DNA of 64,000 nt from Polaribacter huanghezhanensis (GCF_030444335.1 NZ_CP128595.1:124001-188000), one strand, 5' to 3'; positions 16,167 to 26,068 are shown, counted from the stretch's first letter. Notes: generated by a model from the letters alone, not told the origin. A program made the numbers and translations.

Positions 16167-17591
16167 ATGTCGCAATTTATTAGTGTTTTTGATATGTTAA
16201 AGATTGGAGTTGGACCATCAAGTTCTCATACTCTTGGACCTTGGCGTGCCGCTCAGCTTTGGATAAAAAAGTTGAATCTAGAAATTATCACCGATGTAGT
16301 TACACATATTAAAGTAGATTTATACGGATCTCTTTCTTTAACAGGAAAAGGACACGCAACCGATTTAGCTGTTTTATTAGGTTTAAGCGGAACAGATCCA
16401 GAATACATTCCGATTGATTCTATAAATGCAATCATATCAAACATAAAAGACACAGGAATTCTAAAACTAAATGGTTTAGATGATGTTCCTTATACAGAAA
16501 ATACGATCTCTTTTAATAGAGATTTTTTACCATTTCATTCAAACGGAATGACGTTTACTGCGTATCATGATACCAAAGTACTTTCTAAAGAAACCTATTA
16601 TTCTATTGGTGGCGGATTTATTGTGCAAGAAAATGACAATTTAGAAGATGAAATAGAAATTTCAAAAAAGAACTTTCCATATCCTATCAACAGAGCAAAA
16701 CAATTAGAAGAATATTGTGAAGCAGAAAATAAATTAATTTCTGATATTGTTTTATTAAACGAATTGGAATTAAAATCTGCCGATGAAATTGATTTTGAAT
16801 TGCGTAGAATTTGGGATACGATGTTAGAATGTATGTACATTGGTTGTCATACAGATGGAATTTTACCTGGCGGATTAAATGTAAAACGCAGAGCTTTAAG
16901 CATGCATGATAAATTGATTAAAGATAGTTCTTATACAAATCCGAAAGAATGGATTACTGCAATTAGAAGTACAGAAGTAAAATTTAGAGAAATCTTAAAA
17001 TGGGTAAGTTGTTTTGCCTTATCTGTAAACGAAGTAAACGCTTCTTTAGGAAGAGTTGTTACAGCACCAACCAACGGAAGTGCAGGTGTAATTCCAGCTG
17101 TTTTAATGTATTATTTAGTGATTGAAAACCATGATGCTGACTTTGTACACATCAAAAAATTCTTATTAGTTGCTGGTGAAATTGGAAGTATTTTTAAAAA
17201 GAATGCAACTATTTCTGCTGCGATGGGCGGTTGCCAAGCAGAAATTGGCGTTTCTTCTTCAATGGCTGCTGCTGCATTAACTGAAGTTTTAGGAGGAACA
17301 CCAGCGCAATGTTTGGTTGCTGCTGAAATTGCAATGGAACATCATTTAGGTTTGACTTGTGATCCGATTGGTGGTTTGGTTCAAATTCCGTGCATAGAAC
17401 GCAACGCAATGGGAGCGATAAAAGCAATTAATGCCGCAGAATTGGCATTAGATACCGATCCAAAAGACACAAAAGTTCCGTTAGATAAAGTGATTGATAC
17501 GATGTGGGAAACTGCAAAAGACATGAACAGAAACTACAAAGAAACTTCTGAAGGTGGTTTGGCAATTACAGTTCGTTTAGCCGATTGCTAG
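16167..17591 (+). CDS. sdaA: L-serine ammonia-lyase, iron-sulfur type, single chain
   Basis: A 474-residue enzyme that deaminates L-serine to pyruvate and ammonia with a [4Fe-4S] cluster. The N-terminal beta domain starts [17 protein letters not shown] (residues 6-22), the family signature. The catalytic domain has [10 protein letters not shown], and the cluster region G-G-C-Q-A-E-I-G-V with [14 protein letters not shown] provides three cysteines. Length fits the fused alpha-beta form. It faces dnaK divergently and is followed by short AT-rich repeats rather than a clear terminator. Confidence 0.95.
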   Translation: MSQFISVFDMLKIGVGPSSSHTLGPWRAAQLWIKKLNLEIITDVVTHIKVDLYGSLSLTGKGHATDLAVLLGLSGTDPEYIPIDSINAIISNIKDTGILKLNGLDDVPYTENTISFNRDFLPFHSNGMTFTAYHDTKVLSKETYYSIGGGFIVQENDNLEDEIEISKKNFPYPINRAKQLEEYCEAENKLISDIVLLNELELKSADEIDFELRRIWDTMLECMYIGCHTDGILPGGLNVKRRALSMHDKLIKDSSYTNPKEWITAIRSTEVKFREILKWVSCFALSVNEVNASLGRVVTAPTNGSAGVIPAVLMYYLVIENHDADFVHIKKFLLVAGEIGSIFKKNATISAAMGGCQAEIGVSSSMAAAALTEVLGGTPAQCLVAAEIAMEHHLGLTCDPIGGLVQIPCIERNAMGAIKAINAAELALDTDPKDTKVPLDKVIDTMWETAKDMNRNYKETSEGGLAITVRLADC

Positions 17592-17615
17592 ATTCAGTGA
17601 TCAGTTATCAGAAAT

Positions 17616-17675
17616 AAAAAAGTTGCAGAGTTGCAAAGGCTCAAGGTTTCAAAGATTCAAAATTCAAAGATTCAA
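17616..17675. repeat. Simple tandem-like repeat region
   Basis: Short imperfect units (GTTGCA, TTCAAAGA) recur several times between the serine deaminase gene and the convergent DUF2809 gene. They look like low-complexity spacer. Confidence 0.5.
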
Positions 17676-18079
17676 AGATTGTTCATTTGCGAATGTAATG
17701 AAGCAATCTCTTTGTTTTTAGTTAATTTCTTGTCTAAAAGAACTGAAATAAATACACCAATTATATATGCGAGGATATCTAACCAATCAAAAGTAGCTCC
17801 TAAAATAATAGTTGCTATTTTATTATCTTCAAGTCCAACTATTTTTACAAATTCAACATATTGTAATATTTCAATTGTAACCGCAAATAGTAAAACCCCG
17901 AATCCAAGATTTAAACCATTTCTTTTGTAAAAAATTCTTAAAAATGAAAAAATAAGCATTACAGCTAAAACATCTCCAACAAAAGGACGTATAAATTGAT
18001 CTTGAATATAACCCGCAATAATCAATTCAATAATTAATACTAATAAAGTAAGATAGATATATTTCTTATTGATTGACAT
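17672..18079 (-). CDS. DUF2809 membrane protein
   Basis: A 135-residue protein with four hydrophobic segments. The conserved stretch Q-F-I-R-P-F-V-G-D-V-L-A-V (residues about 27-40), the central A-V-T-I-E-I-L-Q-Y and the G-A-T-F-D-W-L-D-I-L-A-Y segment are the DUF2809 hallmarks; the family resembles the VanZ fold in its short multi-pass layout. Function is unknown. It lies 8 nt downstream of the GNAT gene on the minus strand, so it is the last gene of a yaaA-GNAT-DUF2809 unit. Confidence 0.85.
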   Translation of the reverse strand: MSINKKYIYLTLLVLIIELIIAGYIQDQFIRPFVGDVLAVMLIFSFLRIFYKRNGLNLGFGVLLFAVTIEILQYVEFVKIVGLEDNKIATIILGATFDWLDILAYIIGVFISVLLDKKLTKNKEIASLHSQMNNL

Positions 18080-18087
18080 CTGTTTTA

Positions 18088-18600
18088 TTACAAACTTTTA
18101 TTCATTGCTATAAAATCAAAAACATATTTTCCTATTTGAAATTGATGTTCTCCAACCTTCTCAAAACCGTTTTTTAGGTAAAAATTAATAGCTCTAAGAT
18201 TATCAACATACACAGACAACCATATTTGCTTACTTCCTAAATCAGCAGCTTTTTGCAATACTGTTTTTTGGAGTTTTAATCCGATTTTCATAGACAGAAA
18301 TTCTTTTAAAACATAAATTTTCTGCAATTGAGAAACGTTTTCTCTAGTCACAAATTCTGATGGAGAATGCACTTTTAACTTTGCATAACCAACAGGGTTT
18401 TCATCAACAAAAGCCAACCAAAATACATTGTTTTCTTTTTGAATACTGTTTTTCATTTTATCTTCAGAAAAAGTACGGCTAAAATAATCTAGTAAGATTT
18501 GTCTGTCTTCAAATAAATGTCCAAAAGTTTCATCAAAAGTTGTGATTGCTAGTTCTGCAATCATTGCAGCATCATTTGTATTTGCTTCTCTAATTTGCAT
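18088..18600 (-). CDS. GNAT family N-acetyltransferase
   Basis: A 170-residue GNAT protein. It starts M-Q-I-R-E-A-N-T-N-D-A, the usual first strand; V-G-Y-A-K-L-K-V lies in the middle; L-Q-K-I-Y-V-L-K-E-F-L-S-M-K-I-G (about 91-106) takes the place of the acetyl-CoA loop, although the Q/R-x-x-G-x-G/A pattern is degenerate; and N-L-R-A-I-N-F-Y-L-K-N-G-F is the conserved C-terminal motif. Its substrate is unknown. The ATG overlaps the yaaA stop codon (TAATG), so translation is coupled. Confidence 0.88.
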   Translation of the reverse strand: MQIREANTNDAAMIAELAITTFDETFGHLFEDRQILLDYFSRTFSEDKMKNSIQKENNVFWLAFVDENPVGYAKLKVHSPSEFVTRENVSQLQKIYVLKEFLSMKIGLKLQKTVLQKAADLGSKQIWLSVYVDNLRAINFYLKNGFEKVGEHQFQIGKYVFDFIAMNKSL

Positions 18601-19358
18601 TATCGTGTAAAGACCAATTCTGTTTTGGTAGACATATTTTCATCAAAACCATAACCATCAATATGAAATCCTTTTAAACCATCAATAGTTGTAATATTGT
18701 TATCAATGATATAACGCACCATTAATCCGCGTGCTTTTTTAGCAAACATCATAATCGTTTTATATTCTCCGTTTTTAAAATCTTTAAATACTGGCGTAAT
18801 CATGGGCACTTTTAATACTTTTTGATTGACCACTTTAAAATATTCTGAACTTGCTAAGTTGATGAACAAATCATCTTCTGCTAATTCTTCGTTTAAAGCA
18901 TTGGCAATTTTATCGCCCCAAAATTGGTACAAGTTTTCTGTGCGTCCAACTTTTAACTTTTTCCCCATTTCTAAACGATAAGCTTGTATTAAATCCAACG
19001 GCTTTAACAAACCATACAAACCAGAAAGAATGCGTAACCGATCTTGCAACAACGGAATTTTATCTGCCGCTAAAGAATTTACATCGATTCCTCTAAAAAC
19101 TTCTCCGGTAAATGCAAAAATGGCTTGTTTAGAATTGTCTGGTGTAAATGGGATACTCCAATTTTGATTGCGCTCGTAGTTCAGTTCTGCCAAGTCTTTT
19201 GAAATACTCATAAAATCAGCAATCTTTTTTCGAGACAAGGTTTTTAATTTCTTATTCAGTTTTACTGAATCGTCTAAAAATTGTGGCTGCGAATGCAAAC
19301 TCGCTGGCACTTTACTTTCAAAATCTAAAGATTTTGCTGGAGAAATAATAATTTTCAT
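18600..19358 (-). CDS. yaaA: Peroxide stress protein YaaA (DUF328)
   Basis: A 252-residue protein starting M-K-I-I-I-S-P-A-K-S-L-D-F, the YaaA/UPF0246 signature; F-T-G-E-V-F-R-G-I, L-S-G-L-Y-G-L-L-K-P-L-D and Y-R-L-E-M-G-K-K-L follow in the family order, and F-A-K-K-A-R-G-L-M-V-R-Y is near the C-terminus. In Escherichia coli the protein lowers free iron during hydrogen peroxide stress and binds DNA. Length is standard. It heads the leftward unit with the GNAT and DUF2809 genes. Confidence 0.95.
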   Translation of the reverse strand: MKIIISPAKSLDFESKVPASLHSQPQFLDDSVKLNKKLKTLSRKKIADFMSISKDLAELNYERNQNWSIPFTPDNSKQAIFAFTGEVFRGIDVNSLAADKIPLLQDRLRILSGLYGLLKPLDLIQAYRLEMGKKLKVGRTENLYQFWGDKIANALNEELAEDDLFINLASSEYFKVVNQKVLKVPMITPVFKDFKNGEYKTIMMFAKKARGLMVRYIIDNNITTIDGLKGFHIDGYGFDENMSTKTELVFTR

Positions 19359-19506
19359 AAAACTGTTTTCTTAATGAAGTAAAAATACAATTCAAAAAAA
19401 GAATTATCAAACTTTTAAAAACTTTAATTTTTATCGATAAAAAAACACTTCTCCCCTAAAAAATAATTCAATTCCTTTTATATTTACACAGAAACGCAAA
19501 ACATTC

Positions 19507-20976
19507 ATGACCTTAACCATTGAAAATATATTATTAGTTGGCTCTCTATTGCTTTTTTTAAGTATTATCGTTGGCAAAACATCGTATAAATTTGGCGTTC
19601 CAACATTAATTCTTTTCTTAACAATCGGAATGTTAGCGGGTTCTGACGGAATTATTGGCATTCGTTTTAACGATCCAAAAATTGCGCAGTTTATTGGAAT
19701 TGTTTCGCTAAATTTTATTTTATTTTCTGGAGGATTAAACACGCAATGGTCTAGTGTAAAACCAATTTTAAAAGAAGGAATTGCTTTATCTACTCTTGGT
19801 GTTTTACTTACAGCAATTTCGGTTGGTGTTTTTGTTTGGTATGTTACCGATTTTACAATTTACGAAAGCATGTTGTTAGGTTCTATTGTATCTTCTACAG
19901 ATGCAGCCGCCGTTTTTTCTATTCTTAGATCTAAAAATTTGGCTTTAAGAAAAAACTTAAGACCCACTTTAGAATTAGAAAGCGGAAGTAACGATCCGAT
20001 GGCTTACGTGTTAACAATTGCATTTTTAAGTTTGGTTATCAATCAAGATCAAGGTTTATTATCCGTTGTTCCAATGTTTTTTCAACAAATGATTTTTGGC
20101 GCCATTGCAGGTTTTGGTTTTGGAAAATTAAGTGAACTTATTATCAATAAAATAAAACTTGGTTTTGAAGGTTTGTATCCTGTCTTGGTAATCGCTTTAA
20201 TGTTTATTACTTTTTCGGCAACAGATTTTGTGGGCGGAAATGGATTTTTAGCCATTTATATTTGTGCTGTTTATATAGGAAATCAAGATATAATTCATAA
20301 AAAAACCATTTTAAAAATGTACGATGGTTTGGCTTGGTTGATGGAAATTGTGTTGTTCCTTACTTTAGGTTTGCTTGTTTTTCCTACGCAAGTTTTTCCG
20401 TTTATGGGAATTGGATTATTGATTTCTTTGTTTTTAATTATCATTGCGCGTCCTGTTGCCGTTTTTATCAGCTTGCTATTTTTTAAAATGAAACTTCGCA
20501 GACGTTTTTATATTTCTTGGGTTGGTTTACGTGGCGCAGTTCCTATTGTGTTTGCAACGTATCCGCTTTTAGCGGGAATTGAACAAGCAAATAATATTTT
20601 TAACATTGTCTTTTTTATTTCTGTTACTTCTGTATTGATACAAGGAACAACCCTGTCTATTGTTGCAAAATGGTTAAATGTTGCTACGCCTGACAAGAAA
20701 AAAATTCTTACAGATTTGGATAAATTTATTTCTGATTCGCCCAAAACCACGATGAAAGAATTTGAAATATCTCCAACTTGTTATGCAGCAAATAAGAAAA
20801 TTGTAGCATTAAAATTTCCGAAAAATGCAATTATTGCAATGATTAAAAGAGATGATAAATTTATAACTCCAAACGGCTCTACAATTATTGAAGCCAATGA
20901 CACACTTGTAGTACTTTCTGAAAGTCAAGCAGGAATTGACAGTGTTAATCTTTGCTTAAATAAAACAGAAATATAA
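19507..20976 (+). CDS. Potassium/proton antiporter (CPA1 type, TrkA-C domain)
   Basis: A 489-residue transporter with about 12-13 membrane segments (residues 5-395) typical of the Na+/H+ exchanger fold; the segment S-S-T-D-A-A-A-V-F and the following L-E-L-E-S-G-S-N-D-P form the ion-binding region. Residues about 410-489 form a soluble TrkA-C-like domain (K-K-I-V-A-L-K-F-P, D-T-L-V-V-L-S-E), which in NhaP2/CvrA proteins senses nucleotides. It should export K+ (or Na+) for protons at the cytoplasmic membrane. It stands between yaaA (divergent) and a small secreted protein gene 43 nt downstream. Confidence 0.9.
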   Translation: MTLTIENILLVGSLLLFLSIIVGKTSYKFGVPTLILFLTIGMLAGSDGIIGIRFNDPKIAQFIGIVSLNFILFSGGLNTQWSSVKPILKEGIALSTLGVLLTAISVGVFVWYVTDFTIYESMLLGSIVSSTDAAAVFSILRSKNLALRKNLRPTLELESGSNDPMAYVLTIAFLSLVINQDQGLLSVVPMFFQQMIFGAIAGFGFGKLSELIINKIKLGFEGLYPVLVIALMFITFSATDFVGGNGFLAIYICAVYIGNQDIIHKKTILKMYDGLAWLMEIVLFLTLGLLVFPTQVFPFMGIGLLISLFLIIIARPVAVFISLLFFKMKLRRRFYISWVGLRGAVPIVFATYPLLAGIEQANNIFNIVFFISVTSVLIQGTTLSIVAKWLNVATPDKKKILTDLDKFISDSPKTTMKEFEISPTCYAANKKIVALKFPKNAIIAMIKRDDKFITPNGSTIIEANDTLVVLSESQAGIDSVNLCLNKTEI

Positions 20977-21019
20977 CTTTATTTCTACTTTATATCATTT
21001 TCTTATTTACTTTTACAGC

Positions 21020-21391
21020 ATGACAAAATACCTGCACTTTTTTGGATTAGCGTTGCTAATTGTATGTTGCTCTTTTACCAAAGGAAACACGCATACAAAT
21101 ACAACCAAAAAAGAGCATAACGAAGTTTCTTTTTTTAAAGAAAAAGCTTCTTCTTCTGTTGAATCTACTTTTTTTAAGGCGATTCAAGTAGCAGAAATAA
21201 CTATAAATCAATTAGGTGCTAACACGTTTACCTTTTCTTCTGAGGAGTCAACTGTAAAGCCCTTTACTACAAACAAAGGACTAGAGCAGTTTATTGAATT
21301 TCAGTTTTTACAATATGTAAACACCGAAAAAAACTTTCTTTTTCTCTCTAGAAAATCTGATCTTATTTTTCCTTTTCATTACCATTGGTAA
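21020..21391 (+). CDS. Small secreted protein, unknown
   Basis: A 123-residue protein with an N-terminal signal (residues 1-18, ending V-C-C-S) that may include a lipobox at Cys17 or Cys18. The mature part is Thr/Ser/Lys-rich and then more hydrophobic (L-E-Q-F-I-E-F-Q-F-L). I do not recognise a family. The upstream sequence TACTTTTACAGCATG resembles the pyrE start region, where a -7-like box abuts the ATG. A strong terminator follows, so it may form a unit by itself or with the antiporter gene. Confidence 0.55.
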   Translation: MTKYLHFFGLALLIVCCSFTKGNTHTNTTKKEHNEVSFFKEKASSSVESTFFKAIQVAEITINQLGANTFTFSSEESTVKPFTTNKGLEQFIEFQFLQYVNTEKNFLFLSRKSDLIFPFHYHW

Positions 21392-21392
21392 T

Positions 21393-21436
21393 TGATGTAA
21401 ACTAAGTAGCTACTTGGCTATTCACATCATTTTTTA
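21393..21436 (+). terminator. Intrinsic terminator
   Basis: TGATGT pairs with ACATCA around an inner AAGTAG/CTACTT stem, followed by a run of six T. It lies directly behind the small secreted protein gene. Confidence 0.75.
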
Positions 21437-21494
21437 AGCATTATAATTTCATAATGCAACTTATCAATATATCCATTTAATAAAAATAACAACA

Positions 21495-21986
21495 ATGAAT
21501 TTAGGAAGTACTTTTGTTGGAATTGTTTTGGCAATTATTTGTATTGCGCCATTTCTAGTTCTAGATCAACAAAGAAAAAAGAAGAAAAGAAACAGATTAA
21601 AATCACTCAACTTAAACGCACATAAAGTTGAATGCAAAATTGACACACATGAGTTTTGTGGAGATTATCTTATAGGCATCGACACTAAAAAAGGAGTTCT
21701 TTTTTTTAATAAAAAATTGAAAGAAAACTCAGAAGAAGTTTCTATTAATCTTACTCAAGTTAAAGAATGTAGCATCTATACTCGTTATCAAGAAGCAAAA
21801 ATAAAAGGTCAAAATTTTAAAGAAATTCAACAACTTTCTCTAAGTTTTATTCCGCTAGATAAAAGCGCATCAGAAATAAAATTAACCTTTTTTGATGCTG
21901 ATATAAATATGATGCTCAGTGGCGAATTAGAATCCATTAAAAAATGGCTGACTATTATTAACACACAATTAGCTGCAAAAACATAA
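21495..21986 (+). CDS. Hypothetical single-pass membrane protein
   Basis: A 163-residue protein with one N-terminal membrane helix (about 5-25) followed by a strongly basic stretch (Q-Q-R-K-K-K-K-R-N-R-L-K), so the rest most likely faces the cytoplasm. The soluble part alternates beta-like segments (D-Y-L-I-G-I-D, G-V-L-F-F-N-K-K, I-K-L-T-F-F-D-A-D) and reads like a small PH-like or lipid/protein-binding domain, which is only an impression. It sits 30 nt ahead of a TonB receptor gene and may be co-transcribed with it. Confidence 0.6.
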   Translation: MNLGSTFVGIVLAIICIAPFLVLDQQRKKKKRNRLKSLNLNAHKVECKIDTHEFCGDYLIGIDTKKGVLFFNKKLKENSEEVSINLTQVKECSIYTRYQEAKIKGQNFKEIQQLSLSFIPLDKSASEIKLTFFDADINMMLSGELESIKKWLTIINTQLAAKT

Positions 21987-22016
21987 AAACTGCACCCCCT
22001 AAATAATAAAATAAAA

Positions 22017-24185
22017 ATGAAAAAAATAATAGCAATACTCATTTTAACTATTTCAATACATTCTGTACAAGCACAAAATTCAGTAACTTTTATCATAAAA
22101 GTTAAAGGAAGTAATGATACCTTATTTGGTGTAAATTGCATATTAAAGAATACGACTATTGGAACAAGCTCAGATGAAAAAGGTGCTTGTGAGTTCAACA
22201 ATATTCCAAATGGAAAACAAACATTTGAGTTTTCCTATATTGGTTTTAAGAATGTTGAAAAAACGTATACCTTCCCATTAAAAGACAAACAACCAATAGT
22301 CATTTATTTAGCAGAAAATACCGTATTAGAAACAGTAACTATTTTCTCTACAAGAACTAAAAACAGAATTAAAGAAATACCTACAAAAATTGAAGTTTTA
22401 GGAAACGAAGAAGTCGTTGAAGAAACAGCCATAAATCCGGGAAATATTTCTAAACTTTTGGGTGAAACATCTGGTATACAAGTACAACATACTTCTGCTA
22501 TTTCAGGAAATGTAAGTTTTAGAATTCAAGGATTACAAGGGAAATATACACAATTGCTAAAAGATGGATTTCCGTCTTATGGCGGTTTTTCATCAGGACT
22601 AAGTTTATTGCAAATTCCACCCCTCGATTTAGAACAAGTTGAAATCATAAAAGGTTCGGCTTCTACACTTTATGGCGATGGTGCTATTGCAGGAATTGTA
22701 AATTTAATTTCAAAAAAACCAAAAGACAAACCTAAATTTTCTGTAATGCTTAATCAAACTCACAAAGGAGGAAATGATATAAGCACTTATTTTTCTGGTA
22801 AAAAAGGGAAGTTTGGTGCGACCTTAATTGCAAGTACTAACACCCAAAAAGAAAAAGACATCAATAATAATGGGTTTTCAGATTTGCCTGAATATACTAG
22901 GGCTGTAATTGCCCCAAAGTTATTTTACACTTTTGATGACAATAACAAATTTGAAATTGGTTTTAGTAATGTAACAGAAAATAGAATTGGTGGTGATATA
23001 AAAGCAATTAATAATGAAAATGACAGTAATCATCCATTTTTTGAAGAAAATAAAACAAAAAGATTAACTTCTAATATTAAATATGAAAACACGTCAACAT
23101 CAGGAAATGTACTTACTTTAAAAGCTTCTTTTGGGAATTTTGACAGGACCCTAAAAACAAATACCAATATTTTTTCTGGTGTTCAAAAAACGGTATTTTC
23201 GGAATTATCATACTACATCGAAAAAGAGAAACACAAATTTGTAAGCGGAATGAACTTTTACTTCGATGATTTTAATCAAAAAAATCCAAATACGTTCACC
23301 CTAAATTATAACTACAAAACGATAGGTGTTTTTTCACAAGATAATTGGAAAATAACAGATAAATTTTTCTTAGAACCAGGCGTTCGCTTAGATTACAATT
23401 TTAAAAAAGGATTGTTTTTTCTTCCAAGACTGGCAGCAATGTATCACGTAACTGATCATTTTTTTACGCGTTTAAGTGGTGGATTTGGCTACAAATTGCC
23501 AACCCCTTTTACTGATGAAGCAGAACGAACCAGATATCAATCTGTAGCTTTTTCAACAGGTTTAAAAACAGAAAAATCAATGGGATTAAATCTTGATTTT
23601 AATTATAAAACCGAATTAACAGATGAATTATTCTTAACGTTGAACCAAGCGTTTTTTATCACAAAAATTAACAATCCTATTATTGCCAATCAAAATTTAT
23701 TAGCCAATCAAATTGTAAAATATGAAACAGCAAATGGCTCTATAATAAGTAAAGGATTGAATACAAATTTACGTTTGACATTAGACGAATTAATACTATA
23801 TGTTGATTACACCTATCTTAATCCTATAAAAACATACGACCAAAACAAAATAGTAGAATATACACCACAAAATAAATTAACCTCTACATTGGCCTATGAA
23901 GACGAAGAAGAACATTGGAAAGTTGGTTTAGAAGCCTTTTATTTTGGAAATCAATATCGTGAAAACGGCACTAAAACTCCCAATTACTGGTTACTAGGAG
24001 CATCGGCACAAAAAGAATTTGGACATTTTACAATAGCCATAAATTTTGAAAATATTTTAGACGTTCGTCAAACCAGATATGAAAACATTGTAAGTGGTTC
24101 CATAAACAATCCAAACTTTAATGAATTGTATGCCCCTTTAGACGGATTTGTTGGAAACATGGTTTTAAAATATGATTTGTTTTAA
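22017..24185 (+). CDS. TonB-dependent outer-membrane receptor
   Basis: A 722-residue receptor with a signal peptide (ends V-Q-A), a carboxypeptidase-regulatory-like domain (about 22-105, N-T-T-I-G-T-S-S-D-E-K-G-A-C), a plug domain (about 115-235: N-R-I-K-E-I-P-T-K-I-E-V, F-R-I-Q-G-L-Q-G-K-Y-T, I-K-G-S-A-S-T-L-Y-G-D-G-A-I-A-G) and a barrel ending Y-D-L-F. The plug motif I-K-G-S-x-S-x-L-Y-G is that of siderophore, vitamin B12 and metal receptors rather than SusC glycan importers, so an iron-chelate or metal substrate is plausible but not shown. Confidence 0.92.
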   Translation: MKKIIAILILTISIHSVQAQNSVTFIIKVKGSNDTLFGVNCILKNTTIGTSSDEKGACEFNNIPNGKQTFEFSYIGFKNVEKTYTFPLKDKQPIVIYLAENTVLETVTIFSTRTKNRIKEIPTKIEVLGNEEVVEETAINPGNISKLLGETSGIQVQHTSAISGNVSFRIQGLQGKYTQLLKDGFPSYGGFSSGLSLLQIPPLDLEQVEIIKGSASTLYGDGAIAGIVNLISKKPKDKPKFSVMLNQTHKGGNDISTYFSGKKGKFGATLIASTNTQKEKDINNNGFSDLPEYTRAVIAPKLFYTFDDNNKFEIGFSNVTENRIGGDIKAINNENDSNHPFFEENKTKRLTSNIKYENTSTSGNVLTLKASFGNFDRTLKTNTNIFSGVQKTVFSELSYYIEKEKHKFVSGMNFYFDDFNQKNPNTFTLNYNYKTIGVFSQDNWKITDKFFLEPGVRLDYNFKKGLFFLPRLAAMYHVTDHFFTRLSGGFGYKLPTPFTDEAERTRYQSVAFSTGLKTEKSMGLNLDFNYKTELTDELFLTLNQAFFITKINNPIIANQNLLANQIVKYETANGSIISKGLNTNLRLTLDELILYVDYTYLNPIKTYDQNKIVEYTPQNKLTSTLAYEDEEEHWKVGLEAFYFGNQYRENGTKTPNYWLLGASAQKEFGHFTIAINFENILDVRQTRYENIVSGSINNPNFNELYAPLDGFVGNMVLKYDLF

Positions 24186-24285
24186 ATCAAGTACATTAAA
24201 GAATCAATAATAGTAAAACGAAAATGAAGCCCTTTTAAATCCTATTTTCATGCTCAAATCATAAATAAATACTTTAAAAATGTAG

Positions 24286-25317
24286 CTAAACCTCGTCTTT
24301 AGAGTTAATAGTATACGTTCTCCATTTTTCTAAACAGTCAGCAATGTCTTGCGGAATTTCAGAATTAAAACGCATAAACTCACCTGTTTTTGGATGTGTA
24401 AACCCGAGTGTTTTTGCATGCAATGCTTGTCTTGGCAACGTTTTAAAACAATTCTGTACAAATTGCTTGTATTTGGTAAACGTAGTTCCTTTTAAAATGT
24501 CATTTCCGCCATAACGTTCATCATTAAACAAAGTGTGACCAATATGTTTAAAATGCGCTCTAATTTGATGCGTTCTTCCAGTTTCTAATTTACACTGCAC
24601 CAACGTTACATAAGTCAACCGTTCTAACACTTTATAATGTGTAACGGCATGTTTTCCAAAATCTCCTTCAGGAAAAACATCCATTTGCAAACGATTTTTT
24701 AAACTACGTCCAATATTTCCTTCAATGACTCCTTCATCTTCTTCAACATTTCCCCAAACCAACGCGTAATACAAACGTTCTGTAGTTCTGTCAAAAAATT
24801 GTTTTGATAAATGCGCCATTGCAAATTCGGTTTTTGCAACTACTAACAATCCACTAGTATCTTTGTCAATTCTATGCACCAAACCTGGGCGTTCGTTAGA
24901 ATTAGTTGGTAAATTTTCTATGTGATGAATCAATCCGTTTACCAGGGTTCCAGAATAATTTCCGTGTCCAGGATGCACCACCATTCCGGCTGCTTTATTA
25001 ACCACAATTACCGTGTCGTCTTCGTAAATAATATCCAACGGTAAATCTTCTGCAACCAATAAATTTTCTGCTGGCGGATGTGCTAACACCACACGAACAA
25101 CATCATGTGGTTTTACTTTATAATTCGATTTTACGGCGACATCATTTACTAAAACATTTCCTGCTTTTGCAGCTTGTTGCACTTTATTACGCGTTGCGTT
25201 TTCTACAAAATTCATCAAATATTTATCTACTCTTAAAGGTTCTTGACCTTCGCTTGCGGTAAATCTAAAATGCTCGTATAATTCGTCGTTTTCTAAATCT
25301 GTATTTTCTTCCTGCAT
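24286..25317 (-). CDS. rluD: RluA-family 23S rRNA pseudouridine synthase (RluD-like)
   Basis: A 343-residue enzyme that isomerises uridines in rRNA. An S4 RNA-binding domain (about 30-90: L-R-V-D-K-Y-L-M-N-F) precedes the catalytic domain with H-R-I-D-K-D-T-S-G-L-L (catalytic Asp) and G-R-T-H-Q-I-R-A-H. Residues Y-A-L-V-W-G and K-T-L-G-F-T-H-P-K-T-G-E complete the family pattern. RluD sites lie in helix 69 of 23S rRNA; that exact target is inferred. The PASTA protein gene lies 102 nt upstream in the same direction. Confidence 0.93.
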   Translation of the reverse strand: MQEENTDLENDELYEHFRFTASEGQEPLRVDKYLMNFVENATRNKVQQAAKAGNVLVNDVAVKSNYKVKPHDVVRVVLAHPPAENLLVAEDLPLDIIYEDDTVIVVNKAAGMVVHPGHGNYSGTLVNGLIHHIENLPTNSNERPGLVHRIDKDTSGLLVVAKTEFAMAHLSKQFFDRTTERLYYALVWGNVEEDEGVIEGNIGRSLKNRLQMDVFPEGDFGKHAVTHYKVLERLTYVTLVQCKLETGRTHQIRAHFKHIGHTLFNDERYGGNDILKGTTFTKYKQFVQNCFKTLPRQALHAKTLGFTHPKTGEFMRFNSEIPQDIADCLEKWRTYTINSKDEV

Positions 25318-25383
25318 AAATGATGTGCTGTATTATTTTTAGTGAAATTTTCCACTTATTCAGTTTGACAACTGTTAATTGTT

Positions 25384-25417
25384 AACTGATAACTGATAAC
25401 TGATAACTGATAACTGA
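25384..25417. repeat. 7-bp tandem repeat (AACTGAT)
   Basis: Four complete AACTGAT units plus a partial one lie between the rluD and PASTA genes. It is a simple slippage-prone repeat. Confidence 0.8.
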
Positions 25418-25419
25418 AC

Positions 25420-25971
25420 TTACTCTTTTCCGTCTCCTAAAACCAAATCGATGACCGAATTTTTTGGTCGTTTTTCTCCAGGTTTTAAGTTGCTTCCATT
25501 GTATTTCATTCCTCTTACAACATCTTTACCAATATCGCGTACATAAAAAGATTCTCCAATTCTAAAACCGATAGAAAGCAAATGTGTAATTGCTTGTCTT
25601 TTAGTTCTTCCGTTTAAATCTGGCAACACAACATCGTTGTATTTAGACGGATTTACAGTCAAGTAAATTTTTCGTTTTTCTTTTACAAAGTCTCCAGCTT
25701 CCGGATTTTGTTCAATCACCGATTTATTTGGGTACTCTGGATTGTATCTTGTAGAATCTATAACAATAAAAGTTAAGTCTACTTCTTGTAGTTTTTTAGC
25801 AGCCTCTGTTAGTTCCATTTTATTTAAATCTGGAACTTCAATTTTTTGATCGTGATTGGTTGTAAAACCAAGCCACCATTTTAATACAAAAACCAACAAT
25901 AAAGAGACAACTACTACAATTGCAACTTGTTTAAAAAAAGAGGTGCTTTTGATAAATTTAAAAATGTTCAT
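25420..25971 (-). CDS. PASTA domain protein, membrane anchored
   Basis: A 183-residue protein with one membrane helix (about 15-38) followed by two to three PASTA repeats: V-P-D-L-N-K-M-E-L-T-E-A, Q-N-P-E-A-G-D-F-V and L-P-D-L-N-G-R-T-K-R-Q-A. No kinase or transpeptidase domain is attached. PASTA domains bind peptidoglycan fragments in other proteins. The ATG at 25971 is taken as the start; the frame also opens from a TTG two codons earlier. It sits back to back with ddl, in line with a role near cell-wall synthesis, but that is inference. Confidence 0.9.
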   Translation of the reverse strand: MNIFKFIKSTSFFKQVAIVVVVSLLLVFVLKWWLGFTTNHDQKIEVPDLNKMELTEAAKKLQEVDLTFIVIDSTRYNPEYPNKSVIEQNPEAGDFVKEKRKIYLTVNPSKYNDVVLPDLNGRTKRQAITHLLSIGFRIGESFYVRDIGKDVVRGMKYNGSNLKPGEKRPKNSVIDLVLGDGKE

Positions 25972-25991
25972 GATCAATTTTTTAAGAACAA

Positions 25992-25999
25992 CAAAGATA
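25992..25999 (-). promoter_or_regulatory. TAnnTTTG -7 box of the PASTA gene
   Basis: TATCTTTG on the minus strand, 21 nt before the ATG at 25971, in the divergent gap with ddl. Confidence 0.5.
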
Positions 26000-26068
26000 T
26001 AAAACCAAACGTTAGTCTTTCTATTTATATTTTGATAAATTTGTTAAACTGATTTTAATTTTTTACAA

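Noticed and set aside
25384..25417. Tandem AACTGAT units as a CRISPR-like or origin repeat
   Set aside because: Units are 7 bp without spacers and lie in a short gap; simple slippage explains them.
25420..25971. PASTA protein as part of a Ser/Thr kinase
   Set aside because: No kinase domain or neighbouring kinase gene is present; only a membrane helix and PASTA repeats are visible.
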